Assembly: GCA_039804165.1 (NCBI GenBank)
Contig: JBDRZZ010000002.1
Location: 62,001 to 126,000 of the forward strand
From: a candidate division WOR-3 bacterium
GTDB taxonomy: Bacteria > Hydrothermota > UBA3072
Direction of reading: 5' to 3'
Length of the DNA: 64,000 bases
A model generated the notes under the pieces. That model was not told the origin of the DNA, ran no database searches, and saw only the letters and a program-made list of their open reading frames with translations. Below are positions 62,110-64,000 of this stretch, in pieces; within the stretch, counting starts at the first letter, position 1, and each line of letters begins with the position of its first letter. The translations under genes and the position numbers were made by a program.

Positions 62110-62137
62110 TTGATTTTAGGAACAAAAATTGTATATT
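62110..62137 (+). promoter_or_regulatory. Promoter of the secreted-protein gene
   Basis: TTGATT at 62110-62115, a 16-base spacer and TATATT at 62132-62137. Leader about 30 bases, with an AAAGGAGG site before the ATG at 62175. Confidence 0.5.
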
Positions 62138-62174
62138 TTAGAATGGATCTTTAAAGATATAAAGGAGGTTAATA

Positions 62175-62732
62175 ATGAGAAAAATTATGATTATTTTCTT
62201 ATTTTTACAAGGAGCTCTCTTTGCTCAACAGCAAGCTATAGGACCGAGCCCTCAATCTCAAGAGGTAAATTTAACTTTTATAATACCAATGATTGTTGGG
62301 ATATATGTTAATAACGATGCAGAGTGGAATTTTGGGAATATAACACTTAATCCTCTTAATCCTATTTATCCTCCTTTTTCTTATCCGGAGTATTATTTCC
62401 CCACAACTCCAAATTCCTCTCCTTATCAGAGAATTCAATATATGGTTTCTGGTGTTCCTTCAGGATCTCCTGTGGGTTGGTCTCTTATTGTATATGGAAG
62501 TGGAGATCCTGGTAATGGTATTCTTCTTTCTGATATAGAACATAGCCCTGCAGGAATGGGAAGTTGGAAGGCTTTTCATACAATTGCTGCTCCAGATACT
62601 CTTGTGACTGGCCTAGGGAATACAGGAGGATGGCAGATTTTAAATCAAGATTATAGAGTAAAATTGGATGGAGACGAAGAGCAGTCTGCTGGTGTAAGCT
62701 GCGTTCTTACTTATACAATTCAAACTCATTAA
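62175..62732 (+). CDS. Secreted protein of unknown function, beta-rich
   Basis: 185 residues with a clear signal peptide (about 1-18, ending FAQQ). The mature part is rich in Pro, Gly, Ser, Tyr and beta-branched residues and starts VNLTFIIPMIVGIYVNNDAEWNFG, an opening like that of DUF4402, WxL or spore-coat-U-type beta-sandwich surface domains. No family is firmly recognised. No cysteine pair suggests a disulfide fold. It has its own promoter and strong ribosome site, so it may be abundant. Confidence 0.65.
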   Translation: MRKIMIIFLFLQGALFAQQQAIGPSPQSQEVNLTFIIPMIVGIYVNNDAEWNFGNITLNPLNPIYPPFSYPEYYFPTTPNSSPYQRIQYMVSGVPSGSPVGWSLIVYGSGDPGNGILLSDIEHSPAGMGSWKAFHTIAAPDTLVTGLGNTGGWQILNQDYRVKLDGDEEQSAGVSCVLTYTIQTH

Positions 62733-62755
62733 TAATTTGTCTATTTAAAAAAATT

Positions 62756-63916
62756 ATGAAGCCACTCAAAGACATTCCAAGAAATGTAAAAGCTCTTGGA
62801 ATTGTGAGTCTTTTAAACGATGCGGCAAGTGAGATGATTTATCCCTTACTTCCTGTTTTCCTTGTTTCTGTTTTGGGCGCAGGACCAGGAATTTTAGGAA
62901 TTGTTGAGGGAATTTCAGAGTCTACTGCAAGCCTACTTAAGCTAATCTCGGGATGGGTTTCAGACAAAATTAGAAAAAGGAAATTTCTTATTTTTATAGG
63001 TTATTTCCTATCAGGTCTTGGAAGGCCTTTGATAGGATTGGCTGGAATGTGGTGGCAAGTTGCTTTTATAAGGTTTTTAGATCGTCTTGGGAAAGGAATA
63101 AGAACTTCTCCACGAGATGCTCTTATTTCTCTTTCAACTCCTTCTGAGAAAAAAGGTAAATCTTTTGGATTCCATAGGGCTATGGATCATCTTGGAGCTA
63201 TAATTGGACCAATTTTTGCTGTAATTCTTTTGAAGTTTGGCTTAAGCCTTAAAAGTTTATTTCTTTCTTCGTTATTACCAGGCATTATAACAATTATTAT
63301 TGTAACTTTATTTGTTAAAGAGAAAGAATTTAAAAACAATTTTAGAAAAAATATTGGGGATTTTTCTGTTCTCTCAAAGAACTTTAAACTCTATCTTTTT
63401 ATTATTATTCTTTTTACCCTAGGGAATTCATCCGATGCTTTTCTAATTTTAAAAGCTAAAGACACAGGAATAGGAGTTAACTTTATTCCTATTCTTTGGA
63501 TTTTATTACATTTTGTGAAAATGGTTTCTTCAATTCCTGGTGGAGAATTATCAGATAAAATTGGAAGAAGGAAAGTGATCGCGGCGGGCTGGATTATATA
63601 TGCTCTTATTTATCTTGGTTTTGGTTTTTCATTTAAAGCTTTTCATATTTGGAGTTTATTTGCTCTTTACGGTATATTTTTTGGTCTTACTGAAGGAGTT
63701 GAGAAAGCCTTTGTTAGTGATCTTGTAAATAAAGAATCCCAGGGGACCGGTTTTGGTTTATATCATCTAACAGTTGGAATCGCAGCTTTTCCTTCAAGTG
63801 TGATATTTGGTTTTATATGGCAAAAATTTGGTTCTTTTTCTGCCTTTGCCTATGGAGCTTTTCTTGGGATAATTGCCTCTATCCTTCTTCTCTCTTTAGT
63901 TAGGGAAAGGAATTAA
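62756..63916 (+). CDS. Major facilitator superfamily transporter
   Basis: 386 residues with about twelve membrane helices. MFS loop 2-3 motif SGWVSDKIRKRKFLIFIGY, and the repeat in the second half GGELSDKIGRRKVI; the segment FLDRLGKGIRTSPRDALI is characteristic of a little-studied MFS subgroup near sugar or drug exporters. Substrate unknown. No good ribosome site. Its stop overlaps that of the convergent partial gene at the window end. Confidence 0.87.
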   Translation: MKPLKDIPRNVKALGIVSLLNDAASEMIYPLLPVFLVSVLGAGPGILGIVEGISESTASLLKLISGWVSDKIRKRKFLIFIGYFLSGLGRPLIGLAGMWWQVAFIRFLDRLGKGIRTSPRDALISLSTPSEKKGKSFGFHRAMDHLGAIIGPIFAVILLKFGLSLKSLFLSSLLPGIITIIIVTLFVKEKEFKNNFRKNIGDFSVLSKNFKLYLFIIILFTLGNSSDAFLILKAKDTGIGVNFIPILWILLHFVKMVSSIPGGELSDKIGRRKVIAAGWIIYALIYLGFGFSFKAFHIWSLFALYGIFFGLTEGVEKAFVSDLVNKESQGTGFGLYHLTVGIAAFPSSVIFGFIWQKFGSFSAFAYGAFLGIIASILLLSLVRERN

Positions 63917-64000
63917 TCCTTTTCAATTATTTCTTTTATTTTTTCTACTCTAATATTTTCTTCAGTCAAAAACTCATTTTTTATAAAAAGAATAGGGCTT
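63913..64000 (-). CDS. C-terminal end of an unknown gene (partial)
   Basis: Open minus-strand frame from the window edge to TAA at 63915-63913: about 28 residues ending IRVEKIKEIIEKD. Lys/Glu-rich helical tail with no family recognisable. It is called as a gene because it follows the convergent, overlapping-stop pattern seen throughout the window. Confidence 0.4.
   Translation of the reverse strand, partial: SPILFIKNEFLTEENIRVEKIKEIIEKD

Overview
The window is an AT-rich, gene-dense chromosomal segment from a bacterium with an outer membrane. The envelope inference rests on a TamB-like protein, an O-antigen-type glycan cluster, lipoprotein signals and a secreted beta-propeller with a FlgD-like C-terminal sorting domain. 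The proteins are rich in Lys, Glu and Ile, and an archaeal-type 8-oxoguanine glycosylase (Ogg2) is present, which hints at a thermophile. The combination suggests an uncultivated FCB/WOR-3-like lineage, but this is inference and no rRNA or tRNA gene is present to test it. Genes are tightly packed, often overlap by 1-20 bases, and many converge with overlapping stop codons. I saw no convincing rho-independent terminator.

Layout. 1-5.4 kb: the end of a class V aminotransferase, a YgjV-like membrane protein, and two secreted glycan-degrading enzymes (GH67 alpha-glucuronidase and GH127 arabinofuranosidase lipoprotein). A secreted GH3 enzyme at 32-34 kb would complete an arabinoglucuronoxylan-degrading set. 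5.4-8.8 kb: ATP sulfurylase subunits cysD and cysN followed by an AlkP-superfamily phosphohydrolase whose start codon is not ATG, GTG or TTG. 8.9-23.5 kb: a long, tightly coupled chemosensory operon. Its order is a soluble receptor with two MCP-type hairpin modules fused to a complete oligopeptide-binding (SBP_bac_5) domain, then CheW, CheY, CheA, CheC, a giant TPR protein, a DUF4388 protein, three Roadblock/LC7 proteins and a TamB-like envelope protein. There is no CheR, CheB or flagellar gene. This is the best candidate for an undescribed system. 23.5-34.3 kb: DNA repair, coaE, an MscS channel, a membrane-bound MCP, GcvH with a very acidic tail, the propeller protein, an archaemetzincin and the GH3 enzyme.

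34.5-44.6 kb: a surface-polysaccharide cluster (rfbA, flippase, FkbM methyltransferase, four GT4 glycosyltransferases, an O-antigen ligase/polymerase and a GT2 remnant). It contains a second notable system: a four-helix-bundle (S23/Avd-like) gene flanked by inverted, telomere-like arrays of a roughly 7-base unit (AAATCCY on one strand). The arrays have become coding sequence at the end of one neighbour and the start of the other, and a related palindrome lies in frame inside a glycosyltransferase gene.

44.6-64 kb: a long-form SRP RNA, dnaX-ybaB-recR, a hydrogenase-maturation protease, the grpE-dnaK-dnaJ-HAD operon, two flippase-like membrane proteins with panC, a deoxynucleoside kinase and folK, a pair of ECF-like ABC ATPases behind an M23 peptidase, a lipoprotein plus B12-type radical SAM protein, an orphan AbiEi-like regulator, a secreted protein and an MFS transporter.

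Several genes have a good TTGAC(A/T)-N16/17-TATAAT-like promoter whose expected start site lies 0-10 bases before the ATG, with no Shine-Dalgarno sequence. Leaderless or near-leaderless transcription therefore seems common here, alongside operon genes with strong AGGAGG sites and some TTG starts.
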